From Brevibacillus centrosporus (GTDB lineage: Bacteria > Bacillota > Bacilli > Brevibacillales > Brevibacillaceae): DNA of 64,000 nucleotides. The number at the start of each line of letters is the position of its first letter. Within the stretch, counting starts at the first letter, position 1. The position numbers were made by a program, and so were the translations under genes. The notes below the pieces were generated by a model, which saw only the letters and a program-made list of their open reading frames with translations, ran no database searches and had not been told where the DNA came from. Location of the stretch: the NCBI RefSeq assembly GCF_003710815.1, contig NZ_RHHP01000038.1, positions 124,001-188,000 on the forward strand, written 5' to 3'. Below are positions 49,434 to 58,094 of the stretch, in pieces.

Positions 49434-50813
49434 CTACGAAGTGTAGAAGGGGATGGTGAAGGAGAAGCTGCTTCCTATCCCCAATTCGCTGTTTACCGTG
49501 ATTTCACCGCCATGACGACGGACAATGCTCTGGCAGATGGTCAAGCCGAGTCCGGTCCCGCCGTTGTTGCGATTCCGTGATTTTTCCGCCCGATAAAACT
49601 TGGTGAACACCTTCGGCAAATCCTCTGCAGCGATGCCCTCCCCTTTATCAATCACGGAAAACAAGACATGGCCTTCCCGTTGATCACAGGTGATCAGGAC
49701 GGAGCCGTTTGGCTTGTTGTAGTAAATTGCGTTGTTGATCAAATTTTCCATGACGCGGCGCAGGCGGTTTTCATCCGCTTCGATGTGGAGCTCGTTGGAG
49801 ACGCGAAGCTTCCACTGAAAGGAAAGACCTGCCTCCTGGATCTTCGCCACATAATCCTCGATGATCCCTTTCATGAACGTTTTGACGTGAATACGGCTGA
49901 TATGGAGTCGTACCTCGATGCTCTGCTGCGTGAAATCCTGCAGCTCGTCCAGCAAATGCTCCAGATCCAGCGTTTTTCTCTCGATTTTGTTCATTTGCTT
50001 TTGAATCCGAGCCAGATCGGTCACGCGCCCGGTCCCGATATACGAAGCATATCCTTTGATCGTGGTCAAAGGAGTGCGGAAATCGTGGGCAATCGCCGCG
50101 ATCAGCTCGGATTGGCGTTCCTCGGAATAGCGCAGCTCGTCCACCATATCCCCAAAATAGCGGAACAGCTGCCCAAACTCATCATGGGAGCGATACGTAA
50201 AGGAGACCAGGCGTTTTCCCTCGCGTATTTCCTGCGTCACGCGAGAAAGCTCACTGACGGGCCGCAATATCCAGCGAAGGAAGAGCGCTAAAAGCACCAG
50301 TCCGACCAGCAGGATGCTTCCGTAAATAAACCAGAGCATCATGGAAACGCCTTTTGTCGCCATAATGTCATAGTCGTCTGTGTAAAAGTAGATGACTGTT
50401 TCCCCTTTAAGCGGAGGCTCCTGCTGAAAATGGTATTCGGCTACAACCTTCAAGTCTCCCTTTTTCGGGGAGGGGCGAGCAGGGGAGGGGGCGGGTACTT
50501 TCAGGTCGTATGCCTGCGAGGTCTTGTTGAAGATGATGTTGCCATTCGCATCCTTTACGACCATTCGGTACATGAGATCCTCGGGAAGCTGCTTCTCCAA
50601 CTCCTGTCGTTCCGTTGGATCCTTGAAATTGCTGGAGCGCAGCAGCTGATTCAGGCGCACCTTTTCCGCCGTGTCCTTCTCGTACTGATACTGCGAGTGG
50701 CGGTCGTTTTTCAGCTGATCAACGATGATGTCCTGGAAGACAAACTTGAACAGCAAAATGTTCAGGGTCAGCAGGCCTATAAAAGATAGAAACAGTTTGT
50801 TGCGCAGACTCAT
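49434..50813 (-). CDS. Sensor histidine kinase with HAMP domain
   Basis: Membrane kinase of 459 residues: transmembrane helix at about 5-27, an extracytoplasmic region of about 135 residues with a Pro-rich patch (KVPAPSPARPSPKKG), a second helix at about 163-187, HAMP, HisKA with the phospho-acceptor in AIAHDFRTPLTT, and HATPase_c with NLINNAIYYN, DKGEGI, FTKFYRAEKSR and GTGLGLTIC. It starts directly after the regulator stop (TAA-ATG), so the pair is coupled. The signal is unknown; the type resembles kinases near cell-wall or peptide-antibiotic response genes. Confidence 0.9.
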   Translation of the reverse strand: MSLRNKLFLSFIGLLTLNILLFKFVFQDIIVDQLKNDRHSQYQYEKDTAEKVRLNQLLRSSNFKDPTERQELEKQLPEDLMYRMVVKDANGNIIFNKTSQAYDLKVPAPSPARPSPKKGDLKVVAEYHFQQEPPLKGETVIYFYTDDYDIMATKGVSMMLWFIYGSILLVGLVLLALFLRWILRPVSELSRVTQEIREGKRLVSFTYRSHDEFGQLFRYFGDMVDELRYSEERQSELIAAIAHDFRTPLTTIKGYASYIGTGRVTDLARIQKQMNKIERKTLDLEHLLDELQDFTQQSIEVRLHISRIHVKTFMKGIIEDYVAKIQEAGLSFQWKLRVSNELHIEADENRLRRVMENLINNAIYYNKPNGSVLITCDQREGHVLFSVIDKGEGIAAEDLPKVFTKFYRAEKSRNRNNGGTGLGLTICQSIVRRHGGEITVNSELGIGSSFSFTIPFYTS

Positions 50814-51536
50814 TTAGAGCTTCTCCCCGATAAATACGTAGCCTGTCCCCCATTGCGTCTTGATGAACTGGCGGTCCATCTCCAGTTTTTCACGCAGGTT
50901 TTTGATATGCACCGTGACTGTGTTGAGTGAACCGTAGCCATATCCCCAGACGCGGTCGTAGATCTGCTCGCGGGTAAAGACGATCCCGGCGTTTTCCGCC
51001 AAGAAGGTGAGCAGCTGAAACTCCTTGGTGGACAGCTCGATTTTTTGGTTGCTGACGTAGACGGAGTACGTCTCTTTATGAATTTCCAGGTCCTTGAACT
51101 TCAACATGGTAATAGGCGAGCTGGCGGATTCCTTCTCCGGCTGTTCTTCTGTATGCTTGCGAATGCGTTCATAGCGGCGCAGATGAGCCCGGATGCGAGC
51201 CAGCAGCTCTTCGGTGTCAAAAGGCTTGGTGATGTAGTCGTCCGCTCCAATCTCAAAACCGACGACCTTGTCGACAGCCTTCCCTTTCGCACTTAAAAAG
51301 AGAATAGGGAGATCCCATTCCCGGCGAATTTGGGAGCATAGCTCGTAGCCGCTCATGTTTGGCATCATGATGTCGAGCAAAATCAGACTCGGCTTCTTTT
51401 CGCCATTTTTCAACAAATCGAGCGCATCCTCGCCACTCTCAGCGGTGGACACCTCGAATCCTTCATTCTCCAATATATCCTCTAGCATTTCGATGATTTC
51501 CAGATTGTCATCTACAATCAAAATATGATCTTTCAC
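50814..51536 (-). CDS. OmpR-family response regulator
   Basis: A 240-residue regulator with a receiver domain (phospho-Asp in LILLDIMMP at about residue 55, Lys in ITKPFD), a charged linker and a winged-helix effector domain ending TVHIKNLREKLEMDRQFIKTQWGTGYVFIG. It is the first gene of the two-gene operon with the downstream kinase. Targets are unknown. An NlpC/P60 hydrolase gene lies upstream in the same orientation but has its own terminator and riboswitch. Confidence 0.92.
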   Translation of the reverse strand: MKDHILIVDDNLEIIEMLEDILENEGFEVSTAESGEDALDLLKNGEKKPSLILLDIMMPNMSGYELCSQIRREWDLPILFLSAKGKAVDKVVGFEIGADDYITKPFDTEELLARIRAHLRRYERIRKHTEEQPEKESASSPITMLKFKDLEIHKETYSVYVSNQKIELSTKEFQLLTFLAENAGIVFTREQIYDRVWGYGYGSLNTVTVHIKNLREKLEMDRQFIKTQWGTGYVFIGEKL

Positions 51537-51715
51537 CGGATCTACCCCCAGTTACTTCATTATATAAGTGTTCGCGCATAGGCAATCAAAATAATTTAAT
51601 TACTAATGCCTATCATACCATGCAAACAGTAGGTAAGGGCAAGTGAACCTCCAAAGTCATTAGGAAATGCGAATAAGTGAGGTCACATCCTGACACCAGG
51701 TCCTAAATTTCGTCA

Positions 51716-51748
51716 GAAAAAGCCAGAGACGCGAAGTCCCTGGCTTTA
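51716..51748 (-). terminator. Terminator of the NlpC/P60 gene
   Basis: On the minus strand AAAGCCAGGGAC pairs with GTCTCTGGCTTT (one G-T pair) around TTCGC, followed by TTC. Confidence 0.82.
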
Positions 51749-51763
51749 CATTTTTTTGCCGAA

Positions 51764-52294
51764 CTACTGTTTTTTTGCTTGATTTTCCGGCAACGATGCA
51801 GCTTGCACCGCGTTTTCCTTTTTCGGAGTTTCAGCCTTTGCTACCAGAGCGGGTACGTTCAGACGCTTTGCGCCAACGTAACGCTTGCTCCAATAGTAGG
51901 GGTCGCTCAGCTTCGTGTTCACGACACCGCGACCAGTTTCCGAATGCACGAATGTGCCGTTTCCGATGTAGATGCCCACATGCGAGATGCTGCGACCGTT
52001 GGTTTGGAAGAAGACCAGATCACCAGGCTGTAACTCGCCTTTGTCGACTGGAGTTCCCAATTTGTACTGGGCAGCAGAATTGTGTGGCAGGTCTACACCT
52101 AACGCATCAAATACATAGCGCGTAAATCCGGAGCAGTCAAAGCCCTTTTTCGTGGTGCCGGAAGATTTGTAAGGGACACCATACAGGTCGCTGACGACAT
52201 CTGTCAGAGGAGAATTCGCCTCCGCAGCTTGTGCAGCGCCGGTTCCCATTGCAAGCAATCCGACGATAAACAAAGATACTAGCAACTTGCGCAA
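51764..52294 (-). CDS. Secreted NlpC/P60 peptidoglycan endopeptidase
   Basis: A 176-residue cell-wall hydrolase. A signal peptide (cleavage after AAQAA, about residue 24) precedes a single NlpC/P60 domain with catalytic Cys in FDCSGFTRY (about C54), His in SHVGIYIGNG and a further polar His in FVHSETG; PGDLVFF is typical. It should cut D-Glu-(meso)DAP or related bonds in the stem peptide. No SH3 or LysM binding domain is present; the tail is Ala/Lys/Gln-rich. A c-di-AMP riboswitch in its leader is a common arrangement for such hydrolases. Confidence 0.92.
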   Translation of the reverse strand: MRKLLVSLFIVGLLAMGTGAAQAAEANSPLTDVVSDLYGVPYKSSGTTKKGFDCSGFTRYVFDALGVDLPHNSAAQYKLGTPVDKGELQPGDLVFFQTNGRSISHVGIYIGNGTFVHSETGRGVVNTKLSDPYYWSKRYVGAKRLNVPALVAKAETPKKENAVQAASLPENQAKKQ

Positions 52295-52301
52295 AAGAAA
52301 C

Positions 52302-52437
52302 TGCTCCCTTCAAGAGCCTACGAGGTTAGCTGAAGGATTCGGTCGAAAGGACTCCCTAGGCTGCCAAAAAGCGCAACCATTCACCCCAGAAATACATGGT
52401 TCCCCCGTTTCCGCCTAGCGGAACTCGGCTATTTTCG
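52302..52437 (-). ncRNA. c-di-AMP riboswitch (ydaO/yuaA type)
   Basis: Minus-strand landmarks in order: CCGAGTTCCGCTAGGCGG, ACGGGGGAACCA, TGGGGTGAAT, GGGAGTCC, CCGAATCCTTCAGCTAACC, TCGTAGGC. They match the conserved core of the ydaO RNA. High c-di-AMP usually turns expression off, linking wall hydrolysis to osmotic state. Confidence 0.93.
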
Positions 52438-52612
52438 ATGTTTTTTTACACGCACTCCTAATGGGATTCGCTGCAAGTCCGTGTTTTCCTTTTTTTGCAC
52501 CGCTTTTTCACAATTTCGTCACAATATTTTGTCTGATCCTGTAACGAAAACGCTCGAAATTGCAAGAGAAAGATGCGGGAAAAGGCATGTCCGATTAGGG
52601 CAGGAAGGAGCA

Positions 52613-52681
52613 TCCGTCCAAGGACGGAGACAAAAACCAACCGTCCGCCCGTTATGGGGCGCCTATGCTGGAGGATACAAT
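52613..52681 (+). promoter_or_regulatory. Lia operon control region with palindrome
   Basis: TACAAT at 52676-52681 is a likely -10, with a weak TTATGG -35 at 18 bp. About 35 bases upstream lies a perfect dyad, TCCGTCC-AA-GGACGGA (52613-52628), in the position expected for an activator such as LiaR. Binding is not shown. Confidence 0.45.
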
Positions 52682-52735
52682 AAGGCCATAAGGTTAACAC
52701 CTGCACCAATGAAGGTGATTGGAGGGAAGGATGAA

Positions 52736-53134
52736 ATGAGCGAACGGTCTGGCAAGTTCTTACTCGGGCTGGTTCTGCTCCTGATCGGTGGGCTGGTTCT
52801 TCTTGATCAGATAGGGATTGATTTTGGTGATGTTCTAGGATGGGTCATTCCCGGTTTGATCATGGTTTACGGAGCTCGCAAAGTACTGGGCCATGGAGGC
52901 TCCCGCTTCTGGGGAGTGCTGATTTTCACCTTTGGTCTTCTGATGCTGATTGGGAAGCTGCACCTGCTGTTTCACGGCCTATTGGCGATTGGGTTGATCT
53001 ATCTCGGATACAGTCTGCTTCGCCATAAAGATCCTCCCAAGGAGGCACCGGCCGAGTGGGAAAGACAGTGGGCACAACGAGTTTTAAAGGAAGACGCCCT
53101 GGATCATTGGGAAAAAGGCATGACAAAAAAGTAG
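52736..53134 (+). CDS. LiaI-like small membrane protein
   Basis: A 132-residue protein with four hydrophobic helices (FLLGLVLLLIGGLVLLDQIG, VLGWVIPGLIMVYGA, FWGVLIFTFGLLMLIG and LLAIGLIYLGYSLL) followed by a charged cytoplasmic tail. It matches the LiaI/LiaF-type transmembrane domain. In Bacillus, LiaI anchors the PspA-like LiaH at the membrane, and the next gene here is a LiaH homologue. GGAGGGAAGG precedes ATG 52736; a two-codon ATG AAA TGA lies between. Confidence 0.75.
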   Translation: MSERSGKFLLGLVLLLIGGLVLLDQIGIDFGDVLGWVIPGLIMVYGARKVLGHGGSRFWGVLIFTFGLLMLIGKLHLLFHGLLAIGLIYLGYSLLRHKDPPKEAPAEWERQWAQRVLKEDALDHWEKGMTKK

Positions 53135-53191
53135 AGCCACTTGTTTTTGGATGAAACCAAACGATGTGATATGATGAGGAGGAAATGACAA

Positions 53192-53887
53192 ATGAGTATT
53201 TTTAGACGCTTGCGTGACCTGACAGTAGCTTCGGTGAATGATGCCTTGGATTCCATGGAAGATCCGGTGGTTATGCTAAACCAGTACATGCGTGACATGG
53301 AAGTGGAAATTGGACAGGTTGAGGTAGCAGTAGCCCGTCAGGTAGCTCTGGAGAAAAAGTTCCGTCAGCAATGGGAGGAAGCTGTAGCCCTGGTTGAAAA
53401 ACGCGATCGCCAAGTGAAGCTCGCGCTGACAGAAGGGGAAGACGAGCTGGCACGCCGCGCTCTGGCTGACAAGAAGCAGTACGAGGGCCGTGCTCAGGAA
53501 TATGAGACGCTCTACTTGTCCGCAGCGGAAGCAGCAGGTCAGATGCGTGAAAAACTGGCGGAGCTAAAAGAGGAATTTTACAAGATGCGAGCGAAAAAGT
53601 TTACGTTGATGGCTCGTGCCCAGGTAGCTCGTACACAAAAGCAGGTCAATTCAGCTGTCGTCGGTATCGGGAATCAGACAGCTGGCCGAGGATTTGCCCG
53701 CATGGAAGAAAAAGTGATGCGGATGGAAGCGGAAGCGCAAATGAGCGGACAATGGCGTCAAACGAGCATGGGCTTGAACAATGCTCTATCTGAACTGGAA
53801 AAAGACGATTTGGATGCAGAGCTGGCCAATATCAAAGCATCCTTGAAAGAAAACAAAGCATCGGCTGCACCCGAAACAAAAGCCTGA
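53192..53887 (+). CDS. PspA/IM30-family protein (LiaH-like)
   Basis: A 231-residue coiled-coil ESCRT-III-like protein that polymerises on damaged membranes. It starts with FRRLRDLTVASVNDALDSMEDPVVMLNQYMRDME, the PspA signature, and continues as long Glu/Lys/Gln/Ala-rich helices. It stands between the LiaI-like gene and the LiaF-S-R genes, so it is the effector of the envelope-stress response. A terminator follows directly, allowing liaIH to be expressed at a higher level than the genes behind. Confidence 0.92.
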   Translation: MSIFRRLRDLTVASVNDALDSMEDPVVMLNQYMRDMEVEIGQVEVAVARQVALEKKFRQQWEEAVALVEKRDRQVKLALTEGEDELARRALADKKQYEGRAQEYETLYLSAAEAAGQMREKLAELKEEFYKMRAKKFTLMARAQVARTQKQVNSAVVGIGNQTAGRGFARMEEKVMRMEAEAQMSGQWRQTSMGLNNALSELEKDDLDAELANIKASLKENKASAAPETKA

Positions 53888-53933
53888 CTTACAGGAACAG
53901 GGGCGCCAGATGTAGTATAGATTGTGGCAATTA

Positions 53934-53960
53934 GGCAGCCTGTCAACCAGGCTGCTTTTC
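53934..53960 (+). terminator. Terminator after liaH
   Basis: GGCAGCCTG pairs with CAGGCTGCT around TCAAC, followed by TTTTCCCC; it separates liaIH from the following genes. Confidence 0.8.
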
Positions 53961-53978
53961 CCCTAGGAGGTTCTATTC

Positions 53979-54536
53979 TTGGCAGATTTTTTGGTCTTTT
54001 TACGACGATTTATCGCTGAGCCTGGACGCGTCGGTAGTATTACCCCCAGCTCTCGTTTTTTATGTGAGCGAATGTTGAGCCGTGTCAATTGGGACAAGGC
54101 GAATGTCATCATGGAACTTGGACCGGGGACGGGTGCATTTACCCAAAGGATCTATCAAAACATTTGTCCAGATGCTAGGTACGTGCTTGTGGAGCGCGAT
54201 GCTCAATTTCGTACCATGCTGCAGTCCCGGTTTCCCGATGTTATGATTCGGGAAGAAGCGACCATGCTGTCTCACTACTTGGAGGAATTGAAGCTTGGCC
54301 AGGCGGATGTCATCATTTCAGGGCTGCCCTTTGCCAATTTTCCGAAAGAACTACGGGAAGCAATCCTGGAACAAGTCCAGTCCGTACTGGCTCCAGGGGG
54401 GCTATTCATTACATTCCAATATTCGCTACAACTCCAAGCTGAGCTGCAGGAGCGATTTAGCTGGGTCGAAACCGATTTTACTCTGCTGAACATTCCACCT
54501 GCATTCATTTATACATGTCGTAATGGACAGAAGTGA
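53979..54536 (+). CDS. Phospholipid/rRNA-type SAM-dependent methyltransferase
   Basis: A 185-residue class I methyltransferase with motif I VIMELGPGTGAFTQ, an acidic motif II (VLVERDAQF) and IISGLPFANFP as the NPPY-like motif IV. The opening FLRRFIAEPGRVGSITPSSRFLCERML is typical of phospholipid N-methyltransferase-like proteins related to KsgA. TTG 53979 lies 8 nt after GGAGG. It lies between liaH and liaF, where Bacillus has liaG, so it may modify membrane lipids during envelope stress. Substrate is not proven. Confidence 0.78.
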   Translation: MADFLVFLRRFIAEPGRVGSITPSSRFLCERMLSRVNWDKANVIMELGPGTGAFTQRIYQNICPDARYVLVERDAQFRTMLQSRFPDVMIREEATMLSHYLEELKLGQADVIISGLPFANFPKELREAILEQVQSVLAPGGLFITFQYSLQLQAELQERFSWVETDFTLLNIPPAFIYTCRNGQK

Positions 54537-54572
54537 AGATAATCGGCATGGGGCGTAAGAGAGGAGACTTTC

Positions 54573-55376
54573 GTGAAGCTGTCCCGCGTGCACAAAATGT
54601 TGGCTGGTGTCCTGATCATCTTGACGGGGATTGGTCTCTTTTTAGACAGTTTGCATATTATTTCGTTCGGGTTGTTTGATTTGTGGCCGATGGTGCTGGT
54701 CTATTTTGGTTTTCGCCTATGGGGGCAGCATAAACGAATCGGCGGCGGCATCCTATTTTGCCTTGGCGTGATCATAGCATTGGAAATGTGGTTTGGCATC
54801 GGGATCGATGACTTGTTTGGGTTGGTCATCCCCGCCTTGTTTGTTTACTTTGGATATCGACTGATTCGCGGCAAAACGCGGGAATCGGATCCAGTTGTCA
54901 AGTGGTTCTCGAAAAAGGAGCACGCAGCTGGAGCGGTAATGCCCGAGGAACCAAGCGTGGCGAAGCCCGAGCCAATCGAGGTGCGAAGCCATACTCACTC
55001 GTTACCAAAAGATTCCCGCAGTTCGCTGATCGGGGACTTTCATCTGACTTCCGGCCGTTTTGAGCTGAGTCATTTGCATGTTTGGCATGGGATTGGCGAT
55101 GTGGTGATTGATTTGTCGCGCGCGATGCTGATGACGGAAGAAGCGCAGCTGAACATCGAGGGATGGATAGGCGACGTGACGATCTACGTGCCTGTCGATC
55201 TGCCGGTATCCGTATCGGCTGAGCTGTCTGTCGGCGATCTGGAGGTTTTCAGTAACCGTCAGGGAGGCATCAATCGCAGTATCATGATTCGCTCGGATCA
55301 TTACGATCGGGCGGTAAATAAAGTGAGCTTGCATATCTCGCTGCTTGTCGGCGATATCAAAGTCAAGTACATCTAG
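54573..55376 (+). CDS. LiaF-like membrane regulator
   Basis: A 267-residue protein with four N-terminal hydrophobic helices (residues 8-105) and a soluble C-terminal beta domain of the LiaF/DUF2154 type (SSLIGDFHLTSGRFELSHLHVWHGIGDVVIDLSRA, WIGDVTIYVPVDLPVSVSAE, LLVGDIKVKYI). LiaF holds the kinase LiaS inactive in unstressed cells. GTG 54573 follows GAGGAG. It is followed 13 bases later by the kinase and regulator genes, the usual liaFSR order. Confidence 0.88.
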   Translation: MKLSRVHKMLAGVLIILTGIGLFLDSLHIISFGLFDLWPMVLVYFGFRLWGQHKRIGGGILFCLGVIIALEMWFGIGIDDLFGLVIPALFVYFGYRLIRGKTRESDPVVKWFSKKEHAAGAVMPEEPSVAKPEPIEVRSHTHSLPKDSRSSLIGDFHLTSGRFELSHLHVWHGIGDVVIDLSRAMLMTEEAQLNIEGWIGDVTIYVPVDLPVSVSAELSVGDLEVFSNRQGGINRSIMIRSDHYDRAVNKVSLHISLLVGDIKVKYI

Positions 55377-55389
55377 GAGGTACTGGCGA

Positions 55390-56538
55390 ATGCGTCGACA
55401 GCGATTAGCGAGTATTCAATGGCAAAGTGTCCGCTACGGCATGGGATTGTCCATAGCTACGGTCACCGTGGCGTTTGTTTGTTTTTTTGCGCTTCATCTC
55501 GTTTGGAAAGACGATCCGCAGCTGGTCCGTTGGTACTCGGAGCTGATACAGGATCCTCGGGTGCATCTGTGGACGGTTGAGTATTTGGGAATAGAGCTTC
55601 CGCCAGAGCCGGATTGGGTCGCGCAGCTGATGGCGGTCGTGGTTTCCCTGCCTGCCGGTGCATTGGTGGGGCTGATCTGCTCCTATATATACGGGAATCT
55701 GCTAAAAAAGCGGGTGAGCGTTCTGTGGGAAGCAGCCATGAAGCTGGGACGGGGGATGCTATCCTACCGTGTTCCGGAGCTTGGTGTCGATGAGATCGGC
55801 GAGCTGGGCTGGCAGCTGAACCGGCTGGCGTCCCAATGGGAAGAGCAGGTGGCATCCCTGCAGCGTTTGTCCAATCACAATGCGGCACTGGCAGACCAGC
55901 TCAAGCAGGCTGCCGTGACGGAAGAGCGGCAGCGGTTGGCGCGTGAGCTGCATGATGCTGTCAGTCAGCAGCTGTTTGCGATCGCCATGACGACAGCCGC
56001 ACTGAAACGGCTGATCGAAAAGAATCCGCAGCGTGCGGCGCAGCAGATCGAGCTCGTAGAGGAAATGGCGGCAGCAGCCCAGGCGGAGATGCGTGCCCTT
56101 CTTTTGCATCTGCGCCCGGCAACCCTGCAGAACAAGACGCTAAAGGAAGCCATTCTGGAACTGTTGGATGAGCTGACACGTAAAAATAGCATGGAGATTA
56201 CCTGGGAAATCGAAGCGGTCGCGGGATTGCCAAGCGGCATCGAGGACCATTTGTTCCGCATTTTGCAGGAATCTCTCTCGAATACGCTTCGCCATGCCAA
56301 AGCCAGCCAGATCGCCGTAAAGCTGTTTACGTTGCAGGATCAGGTGAGACTGCGTGTGACGGATGACGGTGTTGGCTTTGATCCGGAAGGGGAGAAGCTG
56401 ACCTCGTACGGCTTGCGCAGCATGCAGGAGCGGGTAACAGAAGTGGGTGGATCGATGGAGATATACTCCGCGGTCGGAAAGGGGACGCAAATCGAAGTGC
56501 GGATTCCTCTGATGTCACAGACGGAACGGGAAGGGTGA
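55390..56538 (+). CDS. LiaS-like sensor histidine kinase
   Basis: NarL-type kinase of 382 residues: two transmembrane helices (about 14-36 and 78-100) with a short extracytoplasmic loop of about 40 residues, a HAMP-like linker, the HisKA_3 box RQRLARELHDAVSQQLFAIAM with the phospho-His, and an HATPase_c domain with DDGVGF and GLRSMQERV. The very short external loop marks an intramembrane-sensing kinase typical of cell-envelope stress (LiaS/VraS). ATG 55390 follows GGAGG by 8 nt. It overlaps the regulator gene region downstream. Confidence 0.9.
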   Translation: MRRQRLASIQWQSVRYGMGLSIATVTVAFVCFFALHLVWKDDPQLVRWYSELIQDPRVHLWTVEYLGIELPPEPDWVAQLMAVVVSLPAGALVGLICSYIYGNLLKKRVSVLWEAAMKLGRGMLSYRVPELGVDEIGELGWQLNRLASQWEEQVASLQRLSNHNAALADQLKQAAVTEERQRLARELHDAVSQQLFAIAMTTAALKRLIEKNPQRAAQQIELVEEMAAAAQAEMRALLLHLRPATLQNKTLKEAILELLDELTRKNSMEITWEIEAVAGLPSGIEDHLFRILQESLSNTLRHAKASQIAVKLFTLQDQVRLRVTDDGVGFDPEGEKLTSYGLRSMQERVTEVGGSMEIYSAVGKGTQIEVRIPLMSQTEREG

Positions 56539-56546
56539 ATGTATCT

Positions 56547-57176
56547 GTGATTCGCGTATTACTGGTAGATGATCACGAGATGGTACGGATGGGATTGGCT
56601 GCGTATTTGTCCACGGAGGATGACATCGAAGTCGTAGCAGAGGCGGGCAACGGCGAAGAAGGGGTGCGCCTGACGGTGGAGCTTCGCCCGGATGTCGTCC
56701 TGATGGATCTGGTCATGGAAGGCATCGGCGGTGTAGAAGCGACCAGACGGATTCGAGAGGCTTGTCCGGGGAGCAAGGTCATCGTGCTGACGAGCTTTAT
56801 CGATGATGAAAAGGTGTATCCTGTGATTGAAGCCGGAGCCTTCAGCTACTTGCTGAAAACCTCCCGGGCAGCCGAAATTGCTAGGGCGATCCGATCCGCA
56901 GCCGCTGGAGAGCCAGTATTGGAATCACGGGTGGCAGGAAAGATCATGGCCCGTTTCCGTCACGGTCAAGAAGCACAGCCACACGAGCAGCTAACTCCTC
57001 GTGAGCTGGAGGTGCTGAAGCTCATCGGGCAAGGCAAATCCAATCAGGAAATTGCCGACGAGCTGATTATCGGCATCAAGACCGTTAAAACACACGTCAG
57101 CAATATTTTAGCCAAGCTAAACGTTGAAGATCGTACTCAGGCAGCGATTTACGTGCACACCAACCACCTTGGCTGA
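56547..57176 (+). CDS. LiaR-like response regulator (NarL family)
   Basis: A 209-residue regulator. Receiver domain with DDHEMVRMGL, phospho-Asp in VLMDLVMEG (about D54) and Lys in LLKTSRA; C-terminal LuxR-type helix-turn-helix LTPRELEVLKLIGQGKSNQEIADELIIGIKTVKTHVSNILAKL. GTG 56547 gives MIRVLLVDD, the usual family start; GTG 56535 overlaps the kinase stop. It should activate the liaI promoter, where a perfect dyad is present. Confidence 0.92.
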   Translation: MIRVLLVDDHEMVRMGLAAYLSTEDDIEVVAEAGNGEEGVRLTVELRPDVVLMDLVMEGIGGVEATRRIREACPGSKVIVLTSFIDDEKVYPVIEAGAFSYLLKTSRAAEIARAIRSAAAGEPVLESRVAGKIMARFRHGQEAQPHEQLTPRELEVLKLIGQGKSNQEIADELIIGIKTVKTHVSNILAKLNVEDRTQAAIYVHTNHLG

Positions 57177-57188
57177 CAAGAGAAAACA

Positions 57189-57220
57189 GCTCACCCTGCA
57201 AGAGAGGGTGAGTTTTTTTT
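57189..57220 (+). terminator. Terminator after liaR
   Basis: GCTCACCC and GGGTGAG form the stem around a 9-nt loop, followed by eight T. Confidence 0.85.
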
Positions 57221-57272
57221 GTTTATGTGGTAAAGATAGTAAGTAATAGATTTGGAAAGGAGGGGACGGGCT

Positions 57273-58094
57273 ATGAGGCACAAACCTCAGACACGCTCCA
57301 AGGTGCTTTCGGCTGACAACGGTGTAGATTTTGTGGGAGATGTACACGGTTGTTACGACGAATTTATGGAATTGCTGAAGCGTTTGGGTTATGAGCGAAG
57401 CCAAGAAGGTACGTTTCGCCATCCCCAGGGCAGAAAGCTCCTTTCCCTCGGCGATATCACGAGTAGAGGCCCACATTCTATCAAGATGCTACAGTTCTTT
57501 ATTCAACATATTGCTGCTGGCGTAGCGGAGATGGTGGATAGCAACCACGGCTGGAAGGTTGCCCGCTGGCTGGACGGCAGACCGGTCACCTTGGCACATG
57601 GTGACGAGAAGGTGGAAGAAGAGTTTCGGGTATACCAGCAGGAGTTCGGGCCCAAAAAAGCTTCCCTGCTGCGAGAGCAGAGCCGCAGACTGCTATTTTC
57701 GTCTCCTTCCCACATGATGGTCAAAAAAAACGACAAACTTGTCGCTGTCGCCGTACATGCGGGGATCAAGGACGATTACATCGGCCTAGAATCGCCTGCT
57801 GTGCACACGTTCTGTCGATATGGCGACGTCGCGGGTACCGGACCAGACGGGCGTCCCATCCGCAGGGAGTGGGCCAAAGAAAGAAGAGGGTACGAGCCTT
57901 TGATTGTCTGGGGGCATGACCCTCGTCCGGAACCGGAACGCCAAAACGGTACACTCAATATCGACCAGGGCTGCGTATTTGGCGGAAAGCTGACCGCCTA
58001 TCGCTATCCTGAGGACGAGCTTGTGAGTGTACCGGCAAAGGAAAATTATTCGGGTCTGTCAGATACGCCGCTGACGCGTTATACCGCAGACTGA
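57273..58094 (+). CDS. Calcineurin-like metallophosphoesterase, PrpE/Pnkp-like, variant motif
   Basis: A 273-residue protein of the PPP-type phosphoesterase fold. Motif 1 is VGDVHGCYDE; motif 2 reads SLGDITSRGPHS, with Ser where the family usually has Asp (GDxxDRG); motif 3 is DSNHGWK; late His residues are in AVHAGI and VWGHDPRPEP. The rest resembles PrpE diadenosine tetraphosphatases and the phosphatase domain of Pnkp. The Asp-to-Ser change does not remove a direct metal ligand but may alter catalysis. It has its own GGAGGGG site and converges with the holin-like gene, overlapping its end by 16 bases. Confidence 0.78.
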   Translation: MRHKPQTRSKVLSADNGVDFVGDVHGCYDEFMELLKRLGYERSQEGTFRHPQGRKLLSLGDITSRGPHSIKMLQFFIQHIAAGVAEMVDSNHGWKVARWLDGRPVTLAHGDEKVEEEFRVYQQEFGPKKASLLREQSRRLLFSSPSHMMVKKNDKLVAVAVHAGIKDDYIGLESPAVHTFCRYGDVAGTGPDGRPIRREWAKERRGYEPLIVWGHDPRPEPERQNGTLNIDQGCVFGGKLTAYRYPEDELVSVPAKENYSGLSDTPLTRYTAD

